DNA from: Bacteroidales bacterium
GTDB taxonomy: Bacteria > Bacteroidota > Bacteroidia > Bacteroidales > JAADGE01
Assembly (NCBI GenBank): GCA_021108035.1
Contig: JAIORQ010000098.1
Span: 1 to 64,000 of the forward strand
Direction: 5' to 3'
DNA: 64,000 nucleotides
In this document: piece by piece, positions 1 through 8,161 of the stretch
Position numbering within the stretch: position 1 is the first letter of the stretch
Layout of the letters: every line of letters begins with the position of its first letter
Made by a program: the position numbers and the translations under genes
The notes under the pieces: generated by a model
What the model was told of the DNA's origin: nothing
Database searches by the model: none
The model's input: only the letters and a program-made list of their open reading frames with translations

Positions 1-43
1 CTTCAAGGTTTGTCGCCTCAATTCCGACAAAGAAAAAACGCAT
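1..43 (-). CDS. Possible 5' end of a gene running off the left edge
   Basis: Read on the minus strand, an ATG at 43-41 opens a frame that stays open to the window edge and encodes MRFFFVGIEATNLE. The peptide looks like ordinary protein sequence, and the reading is compatible with divergent transcription from the ABC ATPase gene that starts at 165. All plus-strand frames stop within the first 60 bases. Fourteen codons are too few to assign a family, and no clear promoter is visible for it, so this is a tentative partial gene only. Confidence 0.3.
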   Translation of the reverse strand, partial: MRFFFVGIEATNLE

Positions 44-138
44 GAATAATGCAGGTTAAAGATGTTTCATCAAACTTGTTATTTAAGCATAAAAGCAAGT
101 ATTTGATATTTATTTTTATAGAAATTTGTGAACTTGTA

Positions 139-146
139 TATCTTTG
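139..146 (+). promoter_or_regulatory. Bacteroidota-type -7 promoter element (TATCTTTG)
   Basis: TATCTTTG matches the TAnnTTTG -7 consensus of the Bacteroidota primary sigma factor. It lies 18 bases before the ATG at 165, so the predicted leader is about a dozen bases. No good -33 TTTG was found at the expected distance. The upstream TTG at 144 falls inside this element, which argues against using it as a start codon. Confidence 0.55.
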
Positions 147-164
147 CAACTCATAAAAATAAAT

Positions 165-1082
165 ATGGAAATATTAAGAACGCAAGATGTCGTTAAACAG
201 TTTGAAAATCACAGAGCTTTATCCGAAGTAAGTATTAGTGTGGAAGAAGCTACTGTTTTCGGATTGTTGGGGCCGAACGGTGCCGGGAAAACAACTTTAA
301 TAAGGATTATTAATCAAATTACTGCACCTGATGAGGGTGAAGTTTTTTTGTTTAATGAAAAGTTAAAACCTGAACATATTAAAGATATTGGCTATCTTCC
401 GGAAGAAAGAGGTTTGTACAAGAAAATGAAAGTGGGCGAACAAGCTATGTATTTTGCTCAATTAAAAGGAATGAGCAAAACAGATGCAAAAGCAAAACTA
501 AAAAGCTTATTTGAAAAGTTTGAAATGCTAAACTGGTGGGATAAAAAGGTAGAAGAACTGTCAAAAGGAATGCAGCAAAAAGTCCAATTTATCACCACAA
601 TTGTTCATCAACCAAAGTTATTAATTTTTGATGAACCGTTCAGCGGTTTTGACCCCATTAATGCTGATATTCTGAAAAAAGAAATTCTTGCGTTGAAAGA
701 TAAAGGAACATCAATTATATTTTCAACACATAATATGGCATCTGTTGAAGAAGTATGTGATAATATTGCTTTAATAAATAACTCAAAAAAGATATTAGAC
801 GGAAAAGTTTCGGATATTAAAAACGATTATAAATCAAATATTTTTGAAATTGTTTTTGAAGGGAACTTTAATAAATTTTCAGCAAGTTTAACGGCTGATT
901 ATGAGCTGATTAAAAACAAGAAAGAAAACAACAGAGATTATGTTAAAGTGAAATTGCTGAATAATTTAAAACCAAATGACCTGTTAGTAAAGATGCTGAC
1001 ATTCGGTACAATAATCTCTTTTAACGAGGAAATACCGAGTATGCATGATATTTTTATTGAAGCTGTAAACGGAAATAATTAA
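165..1082 (+). CDS. ABC transporter ATP-binding protein (NatA-like)
   Basis: Cytoplasmic ATPase subunit that would power the ABC-2 permease encoded at 1695. Walker A GPNGAGKTT is near residue 37, the ABC signature LSKGMQQK near 133, Walker B LLIFDEPFSGFDP near 153 and the switch histidine in STHNMASVEE near 190. The C-terminal ~80 residues fit the DUF4162-type tail of this subfamily. The ATG at 165 is preferred to an upstream in-frame TTG at 144 because that TTG overlaps the promoter element. Gene order ATPase, IVP gene, permease implies an operon interrupted by the IVP cassette. By family this is a Na+ or drug/peptide exporter; the substrate cannot be read from sequence. Confidence 0.93.
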   Translation: MEILRTQDVVKQFENHRALSEVSISVEEATVFGLLGPNGAGKTTLIRIINQITAPDEGEVFLFNEKLKPEHIKDIGYLPEERGLYKKMKVGEQAMYFAQLKGMSKTDAKAKLKSLFEKFEMLNWWDKKVEELSKGMQQKVQFITTIVHQPKLLIFDEPFSGFDPINADILKKEILALKDKGTSIIFSTHNMASVEEVCDNIALINNSKKILDGKVSDIKNDYKSNIFEIVFEGNFNKFSASLTADYELIKNKKENNRDYVKVKLLNNLKPNDLLVKMLTFGTIISFNEEIPSMHDIFIEAVNGNN

Positions 1083-1146
1083 ATAGATATATTTTCAGAT
1101 GCTGAATATTTAATATCAGGCTCTATGTATTATGTTAGATGAAAAA

Positions 1147-1627
1147 AAATATTGAATATTGAACACGGAATTATGAATACTGAACAAAATACAGATAAAC
1201 GAAACTTTGATTTAGAAGACCGATTAATTAATTTTGCTATTAGAATAAGCGAAGTTGTTGATGCCTTGCCGAACACTGCATTAGGAAAGTATTTAAAAGG
1301 TCAAATGATAAGAAGTGGTACATCTCCGGCATTAAATTATGGCGAAGCACAAAGTGCAGAATCTTCAAAAGACTTTATTCATAAGTTGAAAATCGTCTTA
1401 AAAGAATTGAGAGAGACATTAGTAGGTCTAAAAATAATTAAGCGTAAGCCTCTGATTGAACCGTCAAATAAATTAAATCCGATAATTAAAGAAAATAATG
1501 AACTAATTTCAATCTTTGTAAAAAGTATTGATACAGCAAAAAAGAATTTAAATAAAAAAAAACAATGAGTTATCTACGATGAGTATAAATTCATCATTCA
1601 TTATTCCTTGTTCAATATTCGATATTT
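1147..1627. repeat. Inverted repeat bracketing the IVP gene
   Basis: The 22 bases at 1147-1168 and the reverse complement of 1606-1627 agree at 20 positions; both contain GAATATTGAACA. The match continues inward at lower identity, 13 of the next 16 bases, to 1184 and 1590. The left arm covers the ATG of the IVP gene at 1173. The element therefore includes the whole IVP reading frame and fills the space between the ABC ATPase and permease genes. The layout resembles a cassette with terminal inverted repeats, but no target duplication was identified. Confidence 0.75.
1173..1568 (+). CDS. Four helix bundle protein, 23S rRNA-intervening-sequence (IVP) family
   Basis: About 131 residues, predicted almost entirely helical. 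It has the family pattern of an N-terminal NFDLEDRLINFAIRI helix, a central RSGTSPALNYGEAQ turn and a following KDFIHKLKIVLKELRET helix, as in the IVP/Avd four-helix-bundle family. The biochemical role of free chromosomal members is not established; relatives occur in 23S rRNA intervening sequences and as the Avd accessory of diversity-generating retroelements. Here it lies between two genes of one ABC transporter and within an inverted repeat. The ATG at 1173 is chosen over a TTG at 1152, which sits in the left repeat arm. A second family member is at 32471-32830. Confidence 0.88.
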   Translation: MNTEQNTDKRNFDLEDRLINFAIRISEVVDALPNTALGKYLKGQMIRSGTSPALNYGEAQSAESSKDFIHKLKIVLKELRETLVGLKIIKRKPLIEPSNKLNPIIKENNELISIFVKSIDTAKKNLNKKKQ

Positions 1628-1694
1628 GTCTTATGATGAATGAATAATAGAAAATTAATTGATGAATTCACTGAATAGCTATAAACATAAAAAA

Positions 1695-3005
1695 ATGAAT
1701 AAAATACCCCTAATCATAAAAAGAGAATATCTTACACGTGTTAAGAAAAAATCTTTCATTATAATGACCATTGTAGGTCCGATTTTGATGGCTGCTTTAT
1801 TTATTGCACCGGTTTGGTTTGCAACTATGGATGATGATGCCGTAAAAGTGATTGAAGTTTATGATAAAACAGGAACTTATAAAGATGCTTTTGAAAATTC
1901 TGAAACGATAACTTTTCAATTTATTAAAGAAGATAATGACAGCATCAGAAAGTCTGATTTTTTATTGTCAGGCAATTATGCATTGTTGACTATTTTAGAT
2001 ACTGCCGGAAATGAATTTTCTTTATATTCCGGAAAATCACCTGATTTGGATGTGAAGGAGCAGATTTGCAGTAAATTAGAAAGATTCATGGAGGAAATGA
2101 ATTTCAACAGGCTTGGAATAAAAAAAGAAGATATTGAATCAGCAAAAGTTGATATTACTTTAAATACCTATACAATTACAGAAGAAGGCGAAGAAAAAAG
2201 TTCAGCCGAATTAACAGTTGCTATTGGTTTTATTGCGGCAATTATTATTTATATGTTTATTTTTATGTACGGTGTGCAAGTAATGCGTGGCGTAATTGAA
2301 GAAAAAGTGAACAGAGTTGTGGAAGTTTTAATATCTTCCGTAAAGCCTTTTCAACTTATGGCAGGTAAAATAATCGGAATAGCCGGGGTTGCTCTTACAC
2401 AATTTTTGCTTTGGGCAATTTTAACCGGTATCATTGTCGGTTTTGTTTATTTGGCATTCGGTTCAAGTATGATGCAACAAAATGTTGATATTTCTCAAAT
2501 TCAACAACTGTCTCCTGAACAAGCTCAACAAATGATAGGTAATTCTATGATAGCAGATATTTTGGCAGTTGTTATGAACTTTAATTGGGCAACAATGATT
2601 ACAACATTTATTTTCTTTTTTATAGGCGGTTATTTATTATATGCTTCGTTATTTGCAGCAATAGGTTCTGCTGTTGATAATGAAACAGATACTCAACAGT
2701 TTATGTTACCTGTTACGATTCCGCTGATTATTGCATTTGTTGCTGCACAAGGTATCATAAGAAATCCTGACGGAGCATTGGCATTTTGGCTCTCTGTCAT
2801 TCCGTTTACTTCTCCGATAATTATGCCTGTGAGAGTTGCTATGGAACGATATGAAACATGGGAATTAATCCTCTCAATTGTTACACTAATATTGACCTTT
2901 ATCGGTTCTGTATGGTTTGCAGCAAAAATATACAAAACAGGTATTTTAATGTACGGCAAAAAAGTATCATATAAAGAACTTTGGAAATGGTTGAGGTATA
3001 AGTAG
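1695..3005 (+). CDS. ABC-2 type transporter permease (NatB-like)
   Basis: Membrane partner of the ATPase at 165-1082. After a basic start, a first membrane segment (FIIMTIVGPILMAALFIA) is followed by a hydrophilic extracytoplasmic domain of about 140 residues. A cluster of further hydrophobic segments follows, including AIGFIAAIIIYMFIFMYG, IAGVALTQFLLWAIL and a C-terminal LILSIVTLILTFIGSVWFA. This is the topology of ABC2_membrane_3 exporters. The start is set at the ATG before NKIPLIIKREY, the conserved amphipathic beginning of such permeases; the frame extends upstream to 1659 but that extension is not family-like. The gene is separated from the ATPase by the IVP cassette. Confidence 0.9.
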   Translation: MNKIPLIIKREYLTRVKKKSFIIMTIVGPILMAALFIAPVWFATMDDDAVKVIEVYDKTGTYKDAFENSETITFQFIKEDNDSIRKSDFLLSGNYALLTILDTAGNEFSLYSGKSPDLDVKEQICSKLERFMEEMNFNRLGIKKEDIESAKVDITLNTYTITEEGEEKSSAELTVAIGFIAAIIIYMFIFMYGVQVMRGVIEEKVNRVVEVLISSVKPFQLMAGKIIGIAGVALTQFLLWAILTGIIVGFVYLAFGSSMMQQNVDISQIQQLSPEQAQQMIGNSMIADILAVVMNFNWATMITTFIFFFIGGYLLYASLFAAIGSAVDNETDTQQFMLPVTIPLIIAFVAAQGIIRNPDGALAFWLSVIPFTSPIIMPVRVAMERYETWELILSIVTLILTFIGSVWFAAKIYKTGILMYGKKVSYKELWKWLRYK

Positions 3006-3038
3006 GGATTTGAAGTTGATACTTTTCATTTTTTTTAG

Positions 3039-3046
3039 TATATTTG
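3039..3046 (+). promoter_or_regulatory. -7 promoter element (TATATTTG) of the toxin-antitoxin module
   Basis: TATATTTG matches TAnnTTTG and lies 43 bases before the ATG at 3089, in the gap after the ABC permease stop. It would give the two-gene module its own transcript. No convincing -33 element was found. Confidence 0.5.
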
Positions 3047-3088
3047 TATCAAAACGGATTATAATTAAAATTCTAAAAATAGATAGAT

Positions 3089-3382
3089 ATGAAAATAACA
3101 ATAAATAACAAATACATTCCTGTTTTAGAATCTATAAATTATAGTGCAGATGATGTAATAAAAGAATTTCTGATGTTAAAACTGCACAATAAAATTGCTG
3201 AATATAAAAGCGAAATAAAGTTTTATTCAAATAAATTTCAGCAGTCATTTAAAAAATTTGAAACTTATATAAATAGTGTAGAAAATTCTGAAAATATTGA
3301 AGAATATAATGATTATTTAGCATGGAAGTTTTCTTATGACAGTTTGAATTATTATAAAGATCAATTAACAACGATAAAATGA
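3089..3382 (+). CDS. Putative antitoxin of a TumE-type module
   Basis: A 97-residue acidic-to-neutral, helix-rich protein with no domain I recognise. A short N-terminal strand-like stretch (KITINNKYIPVL) is followed by long amphipathic helices. Its stop overlaps the start of the next gene in an ATGA (3379-3382), so the two are translationally coupled. The downstream product belongs to the TumE/DUF6516 toxin family, and this gene occupies the usual antitoxin position. It has its own promoter-like element at 3039. The antitoxin role is inferred only from position; it shows no obvious helix-turn-helix of the kind reported for TumA. Confidence 0.65.
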   Translation: MKITINNKYIPVLESINYSADDVIKEFLMLKLHNKIAEYKSEIKFYSNKFQQSFKKFETYINSVENSENIEEYNDYLAWKFSYDSLNYYKDQLTTIK

Positions 3383-3732
3383 TTCAAACTATTAATAGAT
3401 TTTCTGATTTTATAAAAGATTATGAAATATTAAAATACAGAACAACAGGAAAGTCGTATGAGCTTGTTTTAATAATAATTTTTATTGATTTATCTGAATT
3501 ACATGTAAGAGATTATTTATTTTTAGATGGCAAAAGAAAATATGCTTTCCATTATCAAGATATAGACCTAAAACAAATTTTCAGATACGATACTGCACCG
3601 CATTGGAAAAATTCAAAAACTTTCCCTTATCATAAGCATTTAAAAGATAACAGTATTATTGACAGCAAAATTATGTATTTGGAAAGCGTTTTAAATGAAA
3701 TTGTTAAAATATTGCGGGAAGAAACAAGATGA
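3379..3732 (+). CDS. TumE family toxin-like protein (DUF6516)
   Basis: A 117-residue protein with the family layout: a strand-rich first half (SYELVLIIIFIDLSELHVRDY), then KRKYAFHYQD, then RYDTAPHWKNSKTFPYHKH, which matches the conserved R-x-D-x-A-P-H...FP-x-HKH region of TumE proteins. The conserved His, Asp and Lys cluster is the probable active region. Family members are annotated as toxins of two-gene modules, with nucleic-acid cleavage proposed. The start overlaps the previous gene by four bases. Activity in this host is inference. Confidence 0.72.
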   Translation: MIQTINRFSDFIKDYEILKYRTTGKSYELVLIIIFIDLSELHVRDYLFLDGKRKYAFHYQDIDLKQIFRYDTAPHWKNSKTFPYHKHLKDNSIIDSKIMYLESVLNEIVKILREETR

Positions 3733-3776
3733 AGAAAGAAACAGTCCGCCAAGTATTCTTTACAGTTAATTAATAA

Positions 3777-5753
3777 ATGAAAAAAACAGAACTCCTCCTA
3801 CCCGCAGGAAATACCGAAACATTTAATGCTGCTTTGGAAGGCGGGGCTGATGCTGTTTATCTCGGATTAAAGCATTTTAATGCCAGAGAAAAAGCCGATA
3901 ACTTTACTAATCAACAAATTCCTGTATTAATCAAACTTGCTCACCAAAAGAATTGTAAGGTTTATATTACATTAAACACAGTCGTTAAAAATAATGAACT
4001 GTCGGAGCTGCTTGATGTTCTTGATTTTTTACAAAAAGCAAAACCTGATGCCGTAATAATTCAAGACTGGGGAGTTTATCAAATAATTAAAAAACACTAT
4101 CCCGAATTAACAGTTCATGCCAGCACTCAAATGGCAAACCATAACAGTTTAGGAGCAAATTTTTCATACCAAAAGAAATTTGAACGTGTTATTCTTGCCA
4201 GAGAATTAAGCTTGCATGAGCTTGAAGAACTTAATAAAAAGACAAAAATTGAAACAGAAGTTTTTGTTCACGGGGCTTTATGTTATTCATTTTCAGGGAT
4301 GTGTAATTTCAGCAGTTTTTTGGGAGGCCACGGTGCAAACAGAGGACTTTGCTCGCAAGTTTGCAGAAGACTTTTTAAATCTGAAGAAGACCAAAAATAT
4401 TATTTCAGTTTAAAAGATAATCAACAAATAGAAAATATTCATGATATTATTGATGCAGGTGTTGATTCTTTGAAGATCGAAGGTAGATTAAAGTCATCAG
4501 ATTATGTTTATAAAGTTGCAAGAGCATACAGATCGGTTATTGATGATAAAAAGAATCTTCCGTTAGCTCTTGAACATTTGAAAACTGAAACAGGCAGAAA
4601 CAAGACAAGTTACTTTTTGGGAAATGATTTAAGTGATGTCATTACTTATGAAAGTCCGAACACAGGCTTGTTTATGGGTAAAATTTTAAAACTGACAAAT
4701 GAAGGCTTTGAATTTGATACAGAATTTGAATTGGATAAAAATTTCAGAATACGAATAAAGCATCCTATTAAAGACGAACAAGCAAATTTAAAAGTCAGAG
4801 ATTTCTCTCAATCAGGAAGAACAATAAGGGTTGTTACCGGAGGAAAATTTATTATTGACAGTTCAGTGTTTTTATCCGGTATAATCGAAAAGAAATTTTC
4901 ATCAAAACTACCGGAAGAAAAAATTAACATAAAATTTGGTATCCCTTTCGGCAAAAAGAAAAATATAATTAATTCATTCGGAGCAGTTCAAAAGAAGAAA
5001 AATTTTTCATTATTCATCAGAATTGATTCTTTAGATTGGATGAAAAAAATTCGATTTGATGTTTTTGATAATATTATTTTTTCTTTTACACAAAACGACC
5101 TTGATATTCTTGATCCGGAATCAAATTTAATTCAGAAATTTAAACAAAAAATATGGATTGAGTTTCCGCATTTTATTCCGGAAGGGAAAATTGAATATTA
5201 TAAAGAATTGGCAAAAATATATACAGAAAAAGGTCTTAATAAGTTCTTTTTAAGTCATATATCTCAAAAACTGCTGTTGCCGAAGAAGGCAATCTTTGCC
5301 GGAAATGAAAATATGTATGTTTACAATGATGCTGCAATTGATTTTTTTACTTCTGAAGGAGCAAAGTTGTTTACATATCCTGTTGAAAATGATGAAGAAA
5401 ACATAAGTTTATATCAAAATAAAAAAGGCATAATGCCGATTTATTTTTATCCGCGATTATTCATTTCAAGAATGCCGATTAAGATAAAAGAAGAAGAAAT
5501 TTTTACGGGAGATATGGGTAATACATATATAAAATTAGTCAGAGACGGCATTACTTATACAATTCCGGAAATACCTGTTTCTTTTTTACAATATGTGAAT
5601 AAATTCAAACAGCAAGGTTTCAAGAACTTTCTTATTGATTTGAGTTTTGAGAAACCTTCAGGCAACAGGATTAATACTTTATTAAAACGTTACAAACAGT
5701 CACAACAAATTCAACCTTCTGTTAATTTTAATTATAAGAGGACTTTGAAGTAA
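3777..5753 (+). CDS. U32 family peptidase / RNA hydroxylation protein (RlhA/YegQ-type)
   Basis: 658 residues. The N-terminal barrel begins LLLPAGNTETFNAALEGGADAVYLG. The U32 signature lies at about residues 163-195 (EVFVHGALCYSFSGMC, then GANRGLCSQVCRR) and contains the four cysteines expected to bind an iron-sulfur cluster. A catalytic-type segment GVDSLKIEGRLKS follows. The C-terminal ~300 residues form the extra domain of the long U32 class. Family members YegQ/TrhP and YdcP/RlhA use prephenate for hydroxylation of tRNA uridine or 23S rRNA cytidine; the length is closest to RlhA. The substrate here is not determined, so no symbol is given. Confidence 0.9.
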   Translation: MKKTELLLPAGNTETFNAALEGGADAVYLGLKHFNAREKADNFTNQQIPVLIKLAHQKNCKVYITLNTVVKNNELSELLDVLDFLQKAKPDAVIIQDWGVYQIIKKHYPELTVHASTQMANHNSLGANFSYQKKFERVILARELSLHELEELNKKTKIETEVFVHGALCYSFSGMCNFSSFLGGHGANRGLCSQVCRRLFKSEEDQKYYFSLKDNQQIENIHDIIDAGVDSLKIEGRLKSSDYVYKVARAYRSVIDDKKNLPLALEHLKTETGRNKTSYFLGNDLSDVITYESPNTGLFMGKILKLTNEGFEFDTEFELDKNFRIRIKHPIKDEQANLKVRDFSQSGRTIRVVTGGKFIIDSSVFLSGIIEKKFSSKLPEEKINIKFGIPFGKKKNIINSFGAVQKKKNFSLFIRIDSLDWMKKIRFDVFDNIIFSFTQNDLDILDPESNLIQKFKQKIWIEFPHFIPEGKIEYYKELAKIYTEKGLNKFFLSHISQKLLLPKKAIFAGNENMYVYNDAAIDFFTSEGAKLFTYPVENDEENISLYQNKKGIMPIYFYPRLFISRMPIKIKEEEIFTGDMGNTYIKLVRDGITYTIPEIPVSFLQYVNKFKQQGFKNFLIDLSFEKPSGNRINTLLKRYKQSQQIQPSVNFNYKRTLK

Positions 5754-5780
5754 AGTTTGTTATTGTATTCTTTGTGATTT

Positions 5781-5832
5781 TCCACTGGTTGAACATGTGG
5801 TTATTATTGTTGCACCGCTTTGCGGTTTTATG
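5781..5832. repeat. Degenerate copy of the RAYT-associated palindromic repeat
   Basis: Between the U32 and PrsW genes, the text CCACtggttgaacatGTGG followed by TTATTATTGTT and the hairpin ACCGCTTTGCGGT follows the order seen in the repeats at 35.4, 36.2 and 36.6 kb: CCACAGGT hairpin, ttattattgtt linker, second hairpin. The hairpin bases differ but pairing is kept. No transposase remains nearby. The rest of the 197-base gap holds nothing I recognise. Confidence 0.5.
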
Positions 5833-5962
5833 ACTAAAATTGATATACATTAATTGAATTGCTATATTTGTTGTAATTATCAGCACCTGAAAAACAAAAT
5901 TTCGAAAGGAGTTAAATAAATAAAATATTGAATTCAATGGAAAATATTTATTGTACACAATT

Positions 5963-8119
5963 ATGAACTATTTATTTTTTTTCTTAAACCTGATTGGTGT
6001 TGTATTAATTGTGCTATTTATTATTAGCATCATTTCAAAAATTCAGAAGAAAGGTTTATTAAAATCAAAAATCCTCAAATACATTTTAATATTTGCTGCT
6101 GTAATATTATTTCCTATACTTATTGTTAATAACTTCATTGAAGACCCTTTACCAACATCAATTGAAGAAGAAATTGATTTTAATGAAAAGTATAAATACT
6201 ATTTGGCACAAAATCAGGTACTTTTTGAAATGTTAGAAGAAAAACCTTTAAATTTTGACATTCATTTTAATTATGTTAATACTATAAGAAAATATAAAGA
6301 GCAAAATAGAAGTAATCACTCGTTTAATATTGAGCAATTTAGAAATTATAAAGAGAATATAAGGATTAATAACTTTTATAGAAATTATATTCGTTCACAG
6401 GATACAGTTTATAAAGATATTGGTTATTTATTTTTAGGAATTCACAGGCTTAATTTGGAAGAGAATAAAAAAGCATTTGAAGTTTTAGATAGTGTAAGTA
6501 ATAAAAAAATAAAATTTTTATCTTATTCTTTGGGATATTATTTTCGTCAATCTATGATTTATGGAAATTTTGAAAAGGCAGAGAGTAATCTGTTAAATTC
6601 TATATCAAAATCAGAAGTAAAAGATGTATCATATAATGAATTAGCACAACTTTACTATTATTTCGGGAAAGAAGAAAAATTACAAAATTTAGTAAATAAT
6701 CCAAATGCAAATAAAAGGCTTTCGGTTTACTATAAACGTGTTGTTTATATGCGTTCAAATGATTTTTTAAATTATTGGAAAGTAATATTTATCAATGAAT
6801 TTAAGTCCGTTTTTATTTGGGGATTTATTGCTTCTTTCCTAATATTAATAGTTTGGCTTTTTTATTTAAGACAAGTAGATATTTATGAACCTGAAAAGTG
6901 GTCACATATTTTACTGATACTTTTATTGAGTATGTCAACTATTTGGCTTATCTACCCTTTACACGATTTTTTATGGGATAACTTTCAATATTATCCTTCC
7001 TCAATTCCTATTTATGAGTTTTTCCAAATGGTCTTTTCAATCGGAGTTGTTGAAGAACTTGTTAAAATAATACCGGTATTATTAATTTTGAAATTTACAA
7101 AAGCAATTAATGAACCTTTTGACTATATTTTGTATAGTTCAATATCGGCAATTGGCTTTGCTTTTATAGAAAATATTGGCTATATACAAGAAAGTTCTTT
7201 GTATAATATCAATGCCAGAGCTTTAACTGCAACGGTTGCACACATGATATTTTCTTCAACAATTGGCTATGGATTAATGCTGGCTAAATACGGTCGTTTT
7301 AAATCAAAAATTATATTGTTTATTGTGTTTTTTACTATAGCATCATTAATGCACGGGTTTTATGATTTTTGGTTAATAACTGATTGGTCAATTAAATTTG
7401 AGTGGATTAGTATCTTATTTCTGATAATTGGTATTCATATTTGGTTTTTATATGCAAATAACACATTAAATATTTCAAATTTTTATGATAAAAAAATAAA
7501 TGTTAAGAATGATCAAATGAAATATTATTTAATAATTTCATTAATCGGAATATTTATGTTCTCATATATAGCCAATGCTTATACCCAAGGCATTGATTAT
7601 GCTAAATATTTTATCAACAGAAACATATTCTATTATGGAGGTCTTATTCTCTATTTGTCTTTTAGTTTCAGTAGGTTTGAGATTGTTCGAGGATATTTAG
7701 CACCTTTTTCAATCGGAATTTTTTTTCTTATTCCGAAAATTAAAAGATCCTCGGATTATTCCGGATTACCTATTAAAATTGGAAGTTCAAAAAGATATCA
7801 ATTACTGCCGAAATATTCAATTTTTAAAACACAACTGCCTCAAAACGGATATTTAACAAACAGGATTGTAATTGACGGAAACCTTGAAAGTTATATTGTA
7901 AAATTAGAAACTCCGCTTGTATATGAAGAATTCAAATATGATCAAGTTGTTATTATGCCAAAGAAACAATCTAAAAGTTTGAATGAATCCGGTAATATTT
8001 TAGTTTATTTATTGTTTCCTACAAATGAGATTTTATCAAAATCCTTATTGACTATTAAAGACTTTATATTTGCCGGTTGGGCAATTTCAAAAAGAATTAA
8101 TGAAGTTAAAATAAATTAA
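5963..8119 (+). CDS. PrsW family intramembrane metalloprotease with large N-terminal domain
   Basis: About 718 residues. Two hydrophobic segments open the protein, and a soluble helical region of about 200 residues follows. A multi-span core carries the PrsW motifs: EELVK near residue 362, FIENIGY near 402, a histidine in TVAHMIFSS near 426 and MHGFYDF near 465. These Glu and His residues are the proposed zinc site of PrsW/CAAX-type proteases. A C-terminal soluble part of about 110 residues follows. PrsW relatives cleave anti-sigma factors, but no anti-sigma gene is adjacent. The protein is much longer than typical PrsW. The ATG at 5963 is preferred to a TTG four codons upstream. Confidence 0.85.
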   Translation: MNYLFFFLNLIGVVLIVLFIISIISKIQKKGLLKSKILKYILIFAAVILFPILIVNNFIEDPLPTSIEEEIDFNEKYKYYLAQNQVLFEMLEEKPLNFDIHFNYVNTIRKYKEQNRSNHSFNIEQFRNYKENIRINNFYRNYIRSQDTVYKDIGYLFLGIHRLNLEENKKAFEVLDSVSNKKIKFLSYSLGYYFRQSMIYGNFEKAESNLLNSISKSEVKDVSYNELAQLYYYFGKEEKLQNLVNNPNANKRLSVYYKRVVYMRSNDFLNYWKVIFINEFKSVFIWGFIASFLILIVWLFYLRQVDIYEPEKWSHILLILLLSMSTIWLIYPLHDFLWDNFQYYPSSIPIYEFFQMVFSIGVVEELVKIIPVLLILKFTKAINEPFDYILYSSISAIGFAFIENIGYIQESSLYNINARALTATVAHMIFSSTIGYGLMLAKYGRFKSKIILFIVFFTIASLMHGFYDFWLITDWSIKFEWISILFLIIGIHIWFLYANNTLNISNFYDKKINVKNDQMKYYLIISLIGIFMFSYIANAYTQGIDYAKYFINRNIFYYGGLILYLSFSFSRFEIVRGYLAPFSIGIFFLIPKIKRSSDYSGLPIKIGSSKRYQLLPKYSIFKTQLPQNGYLTNRIVIDGNLESYIVKLETPLVYEEFKYDQVVIMPKKQSKSLNESGNILVYLLFPTNEILSKSLLTIKDFIFAGWAISKRINEVKIN

Positions 8120-8138
8120 GCATAAGGAAGTTTTGTTT

Positions 8139-8146
8139 TATATTTG
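8139..8146 (+). promoter_or_regulatory. -7 promoter element (TATATTTG) of the NtrC-like regulator
   Basis: TATATTTG fits TAnnTTTG and ends 15 bases before the ATG at 8162, predicting a leader of about nine bases. The element begins only 20 bases after the PrsW stop codon, so the regulator probably has its own promoter. Confidence 0.55.
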
Positions 8147-8161
8147 CAACAAAAATAAAAT

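Noticed and set aside
144-164. TTG-initiated N-terminal extension of the ABC ATPase
   Set aside because: The TTG lies inside the TATCTTTG promoter element; the ATG at 165 gives a normal family start.
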